Assembly: GCA_020161665.1 (NCBI GenBank)
Contig: JAIUPA010000042.1
Span: forward strand, 1-41,157
From: Pseudomonadota bacterium
GTDB lineage: Bacteria > Pseudomonadota > Alphaproteobacteria > Rhizobiales > Rhizobiaceae
DNA: 41,157 nt
Reading direction: 5' to 3'
Of this stretch, positions 34,324 through 41,157 are shown in pieces; the first letter of the stretch is position 1, and the number at the start of each line of letters is the position of its first letter. The position numbers and the translations under genes were made by a program. A model generated the notes under the pieces. That model was not told where the DNA came from. It did no database searches and saw only the letters and a list, made by a program, of their open reading frames with translations.

Positions 34324-36300
34324 ATGAAAAACCTCTCGATTGTCGGCAAAGTCCTGTCCGTCTTCTTCCTCTTTGGCCTCTTCTCACTGGCCGCAGCCTT
34401 TTACGCCTCCAGCCAGATCAGCGCTCTCAACTCCGGTTATAAAGGACTGATTGAGCGCGAAACCGATGCATCATTGGCCGCTGCCCGCGCCAACCGCGCC
34501 CTTCAGGTGGGCCGCGCCGCCATCGGCGACCTCATGATCGCCGTAACGGCAGAAGACAACAAGTCCGCAACGACCGAACTTCAGGCCTCGCGCGCTGCCT
34601 TTGTCGCGCAGATTGATACCGCCATCAAGCTTCTGCCGGCCGAAACCGCCCTTTCGGACATCAAGAAGGCAGGCCTGACGCTTCTCGATGAGACCTGCTC
34701 GAACGCCCTTGGCATGGGGGCGAAGGCAACCTCCAATGAGGACAATATCGCCGCCCAGAAAACATTCATCGCTGAATGCAAGCCCGGCTTCGCCGTTGTT
34801 GGCCAGCGCATGTACGAAATCACGACCAAAGTCGACGAAGCGGCAACCCGTGGCACGGAGCAGTTGACGGCTGACGGCACGAGCGCCACCCGCATCGTGT
34901 TCCTGGTTGTCGTCATCGGTTTCTCCATCGTTGCCGCCATCGGTTACTTCCTGGTCTCCAACTGGATTGCCCGCCCGGTCGCAAAGCTCACCGCCACCAT
35001 GGCAACGCTGGCGAGCGGCGATCTGACCGCAACCGTCGAAGGCGCCGAGCGCCGCGATGAAATCGGTTCGATGGCCAAGGCCGTTCAGGTCTTCAAGGAC
35101 AACGGCATTCAGGCCCGTGAACTGGAAGCCGAAGCCAGCCACAACCGCGCCGCCAATGAAGCCGAGCGCGAGCGGATTGCCGCCACCGACCGCCGCCGCG
35201 CAAGCGAAATGGCGGAAGCAACGAACGGGCTTGCCGAAGGTCTTCGCCGCCTTGCCGGTGGTGATCTGACGGCCCGTCTGGACCGCCCCTTCGCCGCTGA
35301 TTTCGAAGGTCTGCGCGCCGACTTCAACTCCGCCATCGACCAGCTTCGTGACACCATGGGCGGCGTTGCCGAAGCGACCCGCACGATTGATGGTGGTTCG
35401 CGTGAGTTGAGCGGCAGCGCCAACGATCTTTCGAGCCGCACCGAAAAGCAGGCCGCTTCGCTGGAAGAGACCGCCGCCGCGCTCGATGAGATTACCAGCA
35501 ACGTGACGAATGCGTCGCGTCGCGCCGAAGAAGCCCGCACCATGGCCGCCGAAGCCAACGCTTCGGCCCGCGAATCCGGCCGCGTCGTGGCCGATGCCGT
35601 CAATGCCATGCAGCGCATCGAAGCCTCGTCGAACCAGATTTCCAACATCATCGGCGTGATTGATGAAATCGCCTTCCAGACCAACCTCCTCGCCCTCAAT
35701 GCAGGCGTGGAAGCTGCCCGCGCCGGTGATGCCGGCAAGGGCTTCGCCGTCGTCGCTCAGGAAGTGCGCGAACTGGCCCAGCGTTCGGCCCAGGCGGCCC
35801 GTGAAATCAAGGAACTCATCCGCAACTCCGCGGTCGAGGTCGAAGGCGGCGTCCGTCTGGTCACCGCTACCGGCGAGGCCTTGAAGGTCATCGAAAAGCA
35901 CATTGTCTCGATCAACGGCCAGCTGGATGCCATTGCCACCTCGGCGCGTGAACAGTCGGTCGGCCTTGCTGAAGTCAACACCGCCGTCAACCAGATGGAT
36001 CAGGTAACGCAGCAGAACGCCGCCATGGTGGAAGAGGCAACCGCCGCCAGCGCGGCTCTGGCCCATGAATCCGACCGCCTGCGCCAGATCGTGGGTCGCT
36101 TCCAGATCGGTGGCTCCAGCGCGGCACCGGCAGTCTCCAGCGCACCGCGTCCTGCCCGCAGCGCGGCTCCGGCATCCGCCCGTCCGGTCACCGAAAGCGC
36201 TCGTCCGGTTGCATCGCCTGCCCGCCGCATGGTCGGTCAGGTCGCTGCCGCCCTTGGCCTCTCCACCGCCGCCAAGGAAGAGAGCTGGAGCGAGTTCTGA
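34324..36300 (+). CDS. Membrane methyl-accepting chemotaxis protein
   Basis: The 658-residue receptor has TM1 at about residues 8-30 (GKVLSVFFLFGLFSLAAAFYA) and TM2 at about 190-214 (FLVVVIGFSIVAAIGYFLV). Between them is a 160-residue periplasmic domain with helical-bundle character. A HAMP domain (ARPVAKLTATMATLASGDLTATVEG), a second HAMP-like repeat (EGLRRLAGGDLTARLDRPF) and the signalling coiled coil follow; the tip IDEIAFQTNLLALNAGVEAARAGDAG is near residue 450. The tail ends EESWSEF, a CheR/CheB-docking pentapeptide. I prefer ATG 34324; the ATG at 34288 would add 12 residues that are unlike MCP starts. The next gene is a related MCP. Confidence 0.93.
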   Translation: MKNLSIVGKVLSVFFLFGLFSLAAAFYASSQISALNSGYKGLIERETDASLAAARANRALQVGRAAIGDLMIAVTAEDNKSATTELQASRAAFVAQIDTAIKLLPAETALSDIKKAGLTLLDETCSNALGMGAKATSNEDNIAAQKTFIAECKPGFAVVGQRMYEITTKVDEAATRGTEQLTADGTSATRIVFLVVVIGFSIVAAIGYFLVSNWIARPVAKLTATMATLASGDLTATVEGAERRDEIGSMAKAVQVFKDNGIQARELEAEASHNRAANEAERERIAATDRRRASEMAEATNGLAEGLRRLAGGDLTARLDRPFAADFEGLRADFNSAIDQLRDTMGGVAEATRTIDGGSRELSGSANDLSSRTEKQAASLEETAAALDEITSNVTNASRRAEEARTMAAEANASARESGRVVADAVNAMQRIEASSNQISNIIGVIDEIAFQTNLLALNAGVEAARAGDAGKGFAVVAQEVRELAQRSAQAAREIKELIRNSAVEVEGGVRLVTATGEALKVIEKHIVSINGQLDAIATSAREQSVGLAEVNTAVNQMDQVTQQNAAMVEEATAASAALAHESDRLRQIVGRFQIGGSSAAPAVSSAPRPARSAAPASARPVTESARPVASPARRMVGQVAAALGLSTAAKEESWSEF

Positions 36301-36321
36301 ACCTGAATGGCTCATTTGAGG

Positions 36322-36361
36322 AACGCCCCGGTAGCCAGAAACGGTTGCCGGGGCGTTTCTC
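36322..36361 (+). terminator. Rho-independent terminator after the first membrane MCP gene
   Basis: A 10-bp stem (AACGCCCCGG / CCGGGGCGTT) with a 16-nt loop is followed by TCTCGTT. It lies 21 bases after the stop, so the next MCP has its own promoter. Confidence 0.8.
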
Positions 36362-36502
36362 GTTAACACACAGCGCATGGAAATCCCGGCAAATGGGGGC
36401 TTTGCGGCGGGTGAGCCTGAATATCCTGGGGCCTGCCTCTAACGTCTGATTAATTTTTAAGCGCTAACTTGTTTACCAAATCGCAAGCGTTGGGAGGACG
36501 TT

Positions 36503-38542
36503 GTGAACATTAGAAGCAAAATCTACCTCACCATGGGGTTGATGGGCTGCATATCGCTGCTGGTCGGCGGAATCGCGCTCTACGTCGTCTCGGAATATAA
36601 CCACAAGCTGCGTCAATACGAGAATGTCGCGGACCGTGCCTTCCTCGGCGAGCACCTGAACCGACAGGTCACCGCCGTGGTCATGGAAGCACGCGGCATT
36701 TATGCGTCCAAGGACACCGAAGGTGCCAAGAAGTTTGCCGAAGGCCTGACCAAGGAACTGAACGGCATTTCCGATACGCTGACTAAGTGGCGTCCGCTGA
36801 TTGCCGACGAGCAGGCCGCGGGCTTTGATGCGCTGGCCGCCCGTGCCGCCGAATTCCGCACCTTCCGCCTGGAAACGGCCCGTCTCGGCACGGAAGTGTC
36901 GATTGCCGCCGCCAACGAACAGGGAAACAACGAGGCCAACCGCGCCAACCGCAAGGCGTTCCAGAAGGAAATCGACGCCGTTGTGAAGGTCGATACGGAA
37001 AGCCTTGCCACGATCAAGGCCGATATCCAGTCCTTCGAGCAGCTGATGCTGGCGCTCCTTCTGGGGACGACGGTGATCGGTCTGGCGCTCGGTGGCAGCG
37101 CCGCCTTCTATATCGCCACCCGCCAGTTGAGCCGCCCGATCCAGACCGTCACCCGCACGATGAAACAACTGGCCTCCGGTGATCTCGAAACCGAAGTGCC
37201 CTACGCGGATCGTCAGGACGAAATCGGTGAGATGGCGCAAGCCGTCGAGATTTTCCGCGAAAATGCCATCATGGTCCGGGATCTCAACACGCATGACGAG
37301 GTTTCGCGCCGTCTGAGCGCCGATCTTCAGGCGCAGATCGCACTTGTGGTCAAGGCCGCCGCTGCGGGCGATTTCAGCGCCCGCATCACCCGTGATTATC
37401 AAAGCGACGACCTCAACCGCTTTGCCCAAAGCGTCAACGAGCTGGTCGAGACCGTGGACATGGGGGTTGCCGAAACCCGTCGCGTTGTCAGTGCTCTGGC
37501 CGAAGGCGACCTGACCCAGATCATGGAAGGACAATTCCAGGGCTCGTTTGCCGAACTGCAGCACAATTTCAATGCCGCACTCGCCAATCTTCAAAGCGCG
37601 ATCCAGGATGTGCAGGCATCGACCGATGGCATCAACGCCAATTCAGGCGAACTGGGTGCCGCCTCGGATGATCTGTCGAAGCGTACCGAACAGCAGGCCG
37701 CGGCACTGGAGGAAACCTCTGCCGCGCTGGAAGAAATTACGGTGGCCGTCAAGAACTCCACCCAGCAGGCCATGGAAGCGACGCATCTGGTCGGCGAGGC
37801 AACGCGAAATGCCAAGCAGTCCGGCACCATCGTGCGCAACGCCGTCGACGCCATGGGCCGCATCGAGCAGGCTTCGCGTGAAATCAGCCAGATCATTTCC
37901 GTGATCGACGAAATCGCCTTCCAGACCAACCTTCTCGCCCTCAATGCCGGTGTCGAAGCCGCTCGCGCCGGTGAAGCGGGCAAGGGCTTTGCGGTCGTCG
38001 CACAGGAAGTGCGTGAGCTGGCCCAGCGCGCCGCCAGCGCCGCCAAGGACATCAAGACGCTGATCAACAAATCTGGTGAAGAAGTGGCGATTGGCGTGCG
38101 CTACGTTCAGGAAACCGGATCGGCTCTGACCGACATCGAACAGCGCGTCGTGATCATCAACGACCGTATCAATTCGATTGCGACCGCAGCCCATCAGCAG
38201 GCTTCGGGCCTCTCGGAAGTCTCGGCCGCCATCAACCAGATGGATCAGGTGACACAACAGAACGCCGCCATGGTGGAGGAAACCTCCGCCGCAACCCACA
38301 AGCTGAAAAGCGAGGCGGATGGTCTTGCGGGTCTGGTATCGCGCTTCCGTATTGGCGAGCCACGTACTTACCGGGTCGCCCCGGAACCGGCCAGACCGGC
38401 TAAAGCGTCCATCCCGGCAGCGCGTCCAGCCGGACACGCCACCCGCCCGGTGGCCTCACCGGCGCGCCGCATGGTGGGTCAGGTGGCTGCAGCCCTTGGC
38501 GTTTCGACCGCAGCCAAGGAAGAGAACTGGACGGAGTTTTGA
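36503..38542 (+). CDS. Membrane methyl-accepting chemotaxis protein with tandem HAMP-like modules
   Basis: The 679-residue receptor starts at GTG 36503 with GGGAGGACGTT directly upstream, an excellent SD. TM1 is at about 7-29 (IYLTMGLMGCISLLVGGIALYVV) and TM2 at about 181-205 (MLALLLGTTVIGLALGGSAAFYIA). A HAMP domain (RPIQTVTRTMKQLASGDLETEVPYAD) is followed by two further HAMP-like stretches (AAAGDFSARITRDY and SALAEGDLTQIMEG). The signalling tip IDEIAFQTNLLALNAGVEAARAGEAG is near residue 470, and the tail ends EENWTEF, a docking pentapeptide. Its final 30 residues are almost those of the preceding MCP, including MVGQVAAALG and TAAKEE. Ligand unknown. Confidence 0.94.
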   Translation: MNIRSKIYLTMGLMGCISLLVGGIALYVVSEYNHKLRQYENVADRAFLGEHLNRQVTAVVMEARGIYASKDTEGAKKFAEGLTKELNGISDTLTKWRPLIADEQAAGFDALAARAAEFRTFRLETARLGTEVSIAAANEQGNNEANRANRKAFQKEIDAVVKVDTESLATIKADIQSFEQLMLALLLGTTVIGLALGGSAAFYIATRQLSRPIQTVTRTMKQLASGDLETEVPYADRQDEIGEMAQAVEIFRENAIMVRDLNTHDEVSRRLSADLQAQIALVVKAAAAGDFSARITRDYQSDDLNRFAQSVNELVETVDMGVAETRRVVSALAEGDLTQIMEGQFQGSFAELQHNFNAALANLQSAIQDVQASTDGINANSGELGAASDDLSKRTEQQAAALEETSAALEEITVAVKNSTQQAMEATHLVGEATRNAKQSGTIVRNAVDAMGRIEQASREISQIISVIDEIAFQTNLLALNAGVEAARAGEAGKGFAVVAQEVRELAQRAASAAKDIKTLINKSGEEVAIGVRYVQETGSALTDIEQRVVIINDRINSIATAAHQQASGLSEVSAAINQMDQVTQQNAAMVEETSAATHKLKSEADGLAGLVSRFRIGEPRTYRVAPEPARPAKASIPAARPAGHATRPVASPARRMVGQVAAALGVSTAAKEENWTEF

Positions 38543-38591
38543 CACACTTCGCCAATTGCCCAGAATAAGGCTCCACTCCACGAGCCGAAGG

Positions 38592-38615
38592 GGCGCGCCG
38601 CAAGGCGCGCCTTTT
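38592..38615 (+). terminator. Rho-independent terminator after the second membrane MCP gene
   Basis: GGCGCGCC pairs with GGCGCGCC across a GCAA tetraloop and runs into TTTT. It is a palindromic 8-bp stem lying 50 bases after the stop codon and 43 bases ahead of the IS66 end. Confidence 0.85.
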
Positions 38616-38657
38616 CATTTTGCCAGATGCTGATCAGCGGAAACCGTATGGTTCGGC

Positions 38658-38677
38658 GTAAGCGACAAGCCGAGGCC
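38658..38677 (+). repeat. Left terminal inverted repeat of the IS66 element
   Basis: The sequence GTAAGCGACAAGCCGAGGCC matches the reversed right end at 15 of 20 positions. It begins with the GTAAGCG motif conserved in IS66 ends. Confidence 0.88.
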
Positions 38678-38679
38678 GT

Positions 38680-40272
38680 TCAGGCTGTGTAATTCCACGG
38701 CATGAGTGCGTCGATTTCGCTGCTGGGCCAGCCGTTGGCTATGCGCTCGAGGGTCTGGGTGAGCCATGCCTGCGGATCGACGTTGTTCATCTTCGCCGTC
38801 TGCAGGAGCGTGGCGATTGTCGCCCAGGTCTTGCCCCCGCCGTCGCTGCCGGCGAATAGACTGTTCTTTCTGGTAATTGCCTGGGGCCTGATAGCGCGCT
38901 CAACGATGTTGGAATCGAGCTCAATGCGGCCGTCGGCGAGGAAGCGTTCGAAGATAGAGCGACGTGAGGTAGCATAGCGGATCGCCTCTGCGAGCTTCGA
39001 TTTGCCAGAGATCCGCGGTAGGGTCCTCTGCCAGAGGGCGAAGAGCTCAGTGACAACAGCGTCAGATGTCTTCTGGCGCGCCGCGACACGAGCGTCAGGG
39101 CTTTGCCCACGCACCGTCTCTTCGACCTGCCAGAGCTTTGCCATGAGCTCCACCGTTTCGGTGGCGATCTTTGAGCTTTCGGAGGCGTGGAGCTCGTAGA
39201 ACTTGCGCCTGCTGTGGGACCAGCAGCCGGCCAGCATCACACCGTCATTGCCGCCGTCAGATCGGGCAAGCTTGTTGTAGGCACCATACCCGTCAACTTG
39301 GAGAATACCGCGATAGCCATTCAGGTGCCGGGCGACACGATCGCCAGCGCGGCTATCTTCGAAGCGATAGGCGACCATCGGCGGACCACTGCCGCCGAAG
39401 GGTCTGTCATCTCTGGCATAGGCCCATAGCCAGGCCGTCTTTGCCGATCCGGATCCGGGCGCGAGCGTGGGCAACGTCGTCTCGTCAGCGAAGATCCGCT
39501 CAGCCTTCTTGATCTCGGCGAGGATGTAGTCGGCCAGGATATCGAGCTCGAAGCCGAGCTTCCCCATCCATTGAGCCATCAGCTTCCGGTCAAGCTCAAC
39601 CTTGTCGCGGGCATAGATTGCCTCCTGCCGATAGAGCGGAAGGCCGTCTGCATACTTCGAGACCGCGATCTGGGCGAGAAGCGCTTCCGTCGGAATGCCA
39701 CCCTCGATGATGTGCGCGGGTGCGGCTGCCTGAATGACGCCGTCTTCGTTTTTGAAGGCATACTTCGGCCGGCGGGTGACGATGACCCGGAACTTCGCTG
39801 GCACGACATCCAGCCGTTCCGAGACGTCTTCCCCGATCAGCACCTTCTGCTTGCCGGCGTGGTCGGGCAGTTCATCTGGCTCGATCACCACCTCGACCCG
39901 CTCCAGGTGAGGTGCGAAGCCTTTGCGCGGCCGCGGCTGACGTTTGCCATCCGGATGGGCTGTGCCCTTGGTGACCTGGGCTCGGATCGCAGCGATGCCG
40001 GTCTCGATCTCCTCGAAGACAAAAGCCTGCTGCTCGTCGTCGACGGTTGGGGAGCCAAGCTTCTCCGATCGCCGGCCGAAGCGGGCCCGATCGAAGGCTC
40101 TCAGGATCTGGGTCAGTCGCTCGATGCGTTCATCGGCATCGGCGTTTCTGGCCTTCAGGTCTGCGACCTCGCTCTCAAGAGCATCGGTGCGCGCTGCCTT
40201 CTCGGCCATGGCAAGGACCATGGCTTTCAGGGTCTCTACATCATCAGGGAGCAGCAGATCGGGCGGCGTCAT
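38680..40272 (-). CDS. tnpC: IS66 family transposase TnpC
   Basis: The 530-residue DDE transposase has an N-terminal coiled coil (ALESEVADLKARNADADERIERLTQILRAFDRARFGRRSEKL), a degenerate zinc-finger region and the DDE core: Asp in IFADETTLPTLAPG, Asp in ILQVDGYGAYNKL and Glu in SNIVERAIRPQAITRKNSLFAGSDGGG. The zinc-binding cysteines typical of many IS66 TnpC proteins are absent (DHAGKQKVLIGEDV and PKYAFKNEDGV replace them). The family C-terminal domain (TLLQTAKMNNVDPQAWLTQTLERIANG) is present. It lies 73 bases after tnpB. Confidence 0.94.
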   Translation of the reverse strand: MTPPDLLLPDDVETLKAMVLAMAEKAARTDALESEVADLKARNADADERIERLTQILRAFDRARFGRRSEKLGSPTVDDEQQAFVFEEIETGIAAIRAQVTKGTAHPDGKRQPRPRKGFAPHLERVEVVIEPDELPDHAGKQKVLIGEDVSERLDVVPAKFRVIVTRRPKYAFKNEDGVIQAAAPAHIIEGGIPTEALLAQIAVSKYADGLPLYRQEAIYARDKVELDRKLMAQWMGKLGFELDILADYILAEIKKAERIFADETTLPTLAPGSGSAKTAWLWAYARDDRPFGGSGPPMVAYRFEDSRAGDRVARHLNGYRGILQVDGYGAYNKLARSDGGNDGVMLAGCWSHSRRKFYELHASESSKIATETVELMAKLWQVEETVRGQSPDARVAARQKTSDAVVTELFALWQRTLPRISGKSKLAEAIRYATSRRSIFERFLADGRIELDSNIVERAIRPQAITRKNSLFAGSDGGGKTWATIATLLQTAKMNNVDPQAWLTQTLERIANGWPSSEIDALMPWNYTA

Positions 40273-40345
40273 GAGGCCTACCAGAGCATATTGTGCTCCG
40301 GTTTTCCTGCCCTTTCAGACGGTTGATTCACTTCGCCGCAGGCAT

Positions 40346-40690
40346 CTACCCCACGATCTCCGGCGGCTTCACCGCCACAGAGCGAACCCGTCTCCAATCC
40401 ATGCCATCAACGAGCGCCATGAGCTGGGCATGGTTGAGCTGCACCCGGTTATGGCCGATCCGCGGCCAGCAGAACTGCGCCTTCTCCAGCCGTTTGGAAT
40501 AAAGGCAGACGCCTGATCCATCCCACCAGACGATCTTGACCCGGTCCGCCCGCTTCGCCCGGAAGACATAAAGCGAGCCGTTGAACGGATCACTGCCAGC
40601 ATCGCGCACTAGCGACAGCAGGCTGTCCGGCCCCTTGCGGAAGTCGATGGGATGGCTGGCGAGGAAGACCTTTACACCTGCGGGGATCAT
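40346..40690 (-). CDS. tnpB: IS66 accessory protein TnpB
   Basis: The 114-residue protein carries the IS66 Orf2 pattern: VKVFLASHPIDFRKGPDSLLSLV, then DPFNGSLYVFRAKRADRVKIVWWDGSGVCLYSKRLEKAQFCWP. It is needed for transposition in this family, but its exact role is unclear. The start overlaps the tnpA stop by 4 bases (ATGA), which couples their translation. It is intact in length. Confidence 0.95.
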   Translation of the reverse strand: MIPAGVKVFLASHPIDFRKGPDSLLSLVRDAGSDPFNGSLYVFRAKRADRVKIVWWDGSGVCLYSKRLEKAQFCWPRIGHNRVQLNHAQLMALVDGMDWRRVRSVAVKPPEIVG

Positions 40691-41073
40691 GCCGCCCGCA
40701 CCGCGCGGATCACACGCTGCAGATGCGCCTCGTCGACATGCTGGCCAGCCCGCACGACGATACCGCCAATGATGATTTCGACGACGGGGTCGGGGTCGGA
40801 TACCACCCTCTGCGGATCCGCTGTCGCTGCTGCTTGTCCAGGCTCACCACTGCCCAACAGTTCTCTGCGCCAGCGGTAGAGTTGAGACGGAAGGATCCCG
40901 ATCTGCCGCGCAATTGCCGAGACGTTCACACCGGGCTGACAGGCTTGCTCGACCGCTGTGGCCTTGAACTCGTCAGACCAGAAACGCCGCAACTGTCGCG
41001 GCGAGCCGTCAAGACGATCGGGCACCGCCTCGATCATACGCATCAATCCAAGGCTAGCCGCAGGTCTAGACAT
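40687..41073 (-). CDS. tnpA: IS66 accessory protein TnpA (helix-turn-helix)
   Basis: The 128-residue protein holds an IS3/IS66-type helix-turn-helix (FWSDEFKATAVEQACQPGVNVSAIARQIGILPSQLYRWRREL, about residues 31-71) followed by a linker and a C-terminal VEIIIGGIVVRAGQHVDEAHLQRVIRAV motif. It probably binds the element's ends. It is the first gene of the tnpA-tnpB-tnpC transcript, starting 84 bases inside the right end. Confidence 0.93.
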   Translation of the reverse strand: MSRPAASLGLMRMIEAVPDRLDGSPRQLRRFWSDEFKATAVEQACQPGVNVSAIARQIGILPSQLYRWRRELLGSGEPGQAAATADPQRVVSDPDPVVEIIIGGIVVRAGQHVDEAHLQRVIRAVRAA

Positions 41074-41137
41074 AGATCCTCACATTCAGAGAAGTCGTAT
41101 GTCCGAAATACCCTGCCCAGCATCAGCAGCGCCAGAT

Positions 41138-41157
41138 GGGGTCTCCTTGCCGCTTAC
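41138..41157 (-). repeat. Right terminal inverted repeat of the IS66 element
   Basis: Read on the minus strand from the last base of the window it is GTAAGCGGCAAGGAGACCCC. The first seven bases match the left end exactly and 15 of 20 match overall. The window ends at the element's tip. Confidence 0.85.

Larger units (their letters stand above)
38658..41157. mobile_element. IS66-family insertion sequence, apparently complete (2,500 bp)
   Basis: Both ends carry the family's GTAAGCG inverted repeats and the three genes tnpA, tnpB and tnpC run on the minus strand between them. No passenger gene or frameshift was seen, so the element may be active. The 8 bases before the left end, GGTTCGGC at 38650-38657, should reappear just past the right end if the usual 8-bp target duplication is intact, but that lies outside the window. 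The element inserted just past an MCP operon terminator and did not break a gene visible here. Confidence 0.92.

Noticed and set aside
34471..36378. 635-codon minus-strand ORF opposite an MCP gene
   Set aside because: It mirrors the MCP coding strand, is Gly/Asp/Arg rich and shows no domain.

Overview
The window is about 41 kb of GC-rich DNA from an alphaproteobacterium, most likely Rhizobiaceae (Rhizobium/Agrobacterium-like). The evidence is the single-subunit methylmalonyl-CoA mutase with PccA, PccB and a ScfR-type regulator, the rhizobial-type heme uptake genes, long MCPs ending in a W-x-E-F docking tail, and the IS66 element. It is mostly ordinary chromosome-style metabolic DNA with dense operons and clear rho-independent terminators. 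No rRNA, tRNA, CRISPR array or phage genes were seen.

Layout from left to right. (1) 1-1262: the 3' end of a type III glutamine synthetase-like gene (GlnT or gamma-glutamylmethylamide synthetase) and purU, probably the edge of a one-carbon or methylamine cluster. (2) 1263-1407: a structured intergenic repeat. (3) 1408-6881: a lysine/pipecolate catabolic module. A LysR gene and a stand-alone RAM-domain gene are on the minus strand; a pipecolate-oxidase-like flavoprotein (amaA-like), an aminoadipate-semialdehyde dehydrogenase (amaB-like) and an aminotransferase are on the plus strand. (4) 7000-10943: a fused aminoglycoside-phosphotransferase-like/P-loop kinase, an unlisted 36-residue membrane ORF antisense to its 3' end, a P1-family (S58) self-processing peptidase, and acetate kinase. 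(5) 11036-19583: propionyl-CoA assimilation (mutase, pccA, pccB), the divergent ScfR regulator PccR, and a 3-hydroxyisobutyryl-CoA hydrolase that ties the module to valine breakdown. (6) 19665-23880: heme uptake and use (hmuTUV, divergent hmuQ-like and hutX-like genes) followed by a DUF454 membrane protein. (7) 24024-26966: argG, a Bcr/CflA exporter and a 48-residue membrane protein. (8) 27017-38542: a soluble PAS-type MCP, an orphan phosphoribosyltransferase, sbcD-sbcC and two membrane MCPs. (9) 38658-41157: an apparently complete 2,500-bp IS66-family element whose right inverted repeat is the last base of the window.

Functionally, sections 3 and 5 are self-contained catabolic modules with their own regulators: lysine via pipecolate to 2-aminoadipate, and valine or odd-chain acids via propionyl-CoA to succinyl-CoA. 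The heme locus imports heme (HmuTUV), carries it in the cytosol (HutX) and degrades it (HmuQ). The three MCPs share C-terminal docking pentapeptides, and two of them have almost identical tails, which points to duplication.

I did not find a clearly novel multi-gene system. The best candidates for something undescribed are the palindrome/direct-repeat element at 1263-1407, the direct-repeat operator that abuts the SD-less pccR start, the two tiny membrane proteins, the RAM-domain protein paired with LysR, and the orphan phosphoribosyltransferase divergent from sbcDC.
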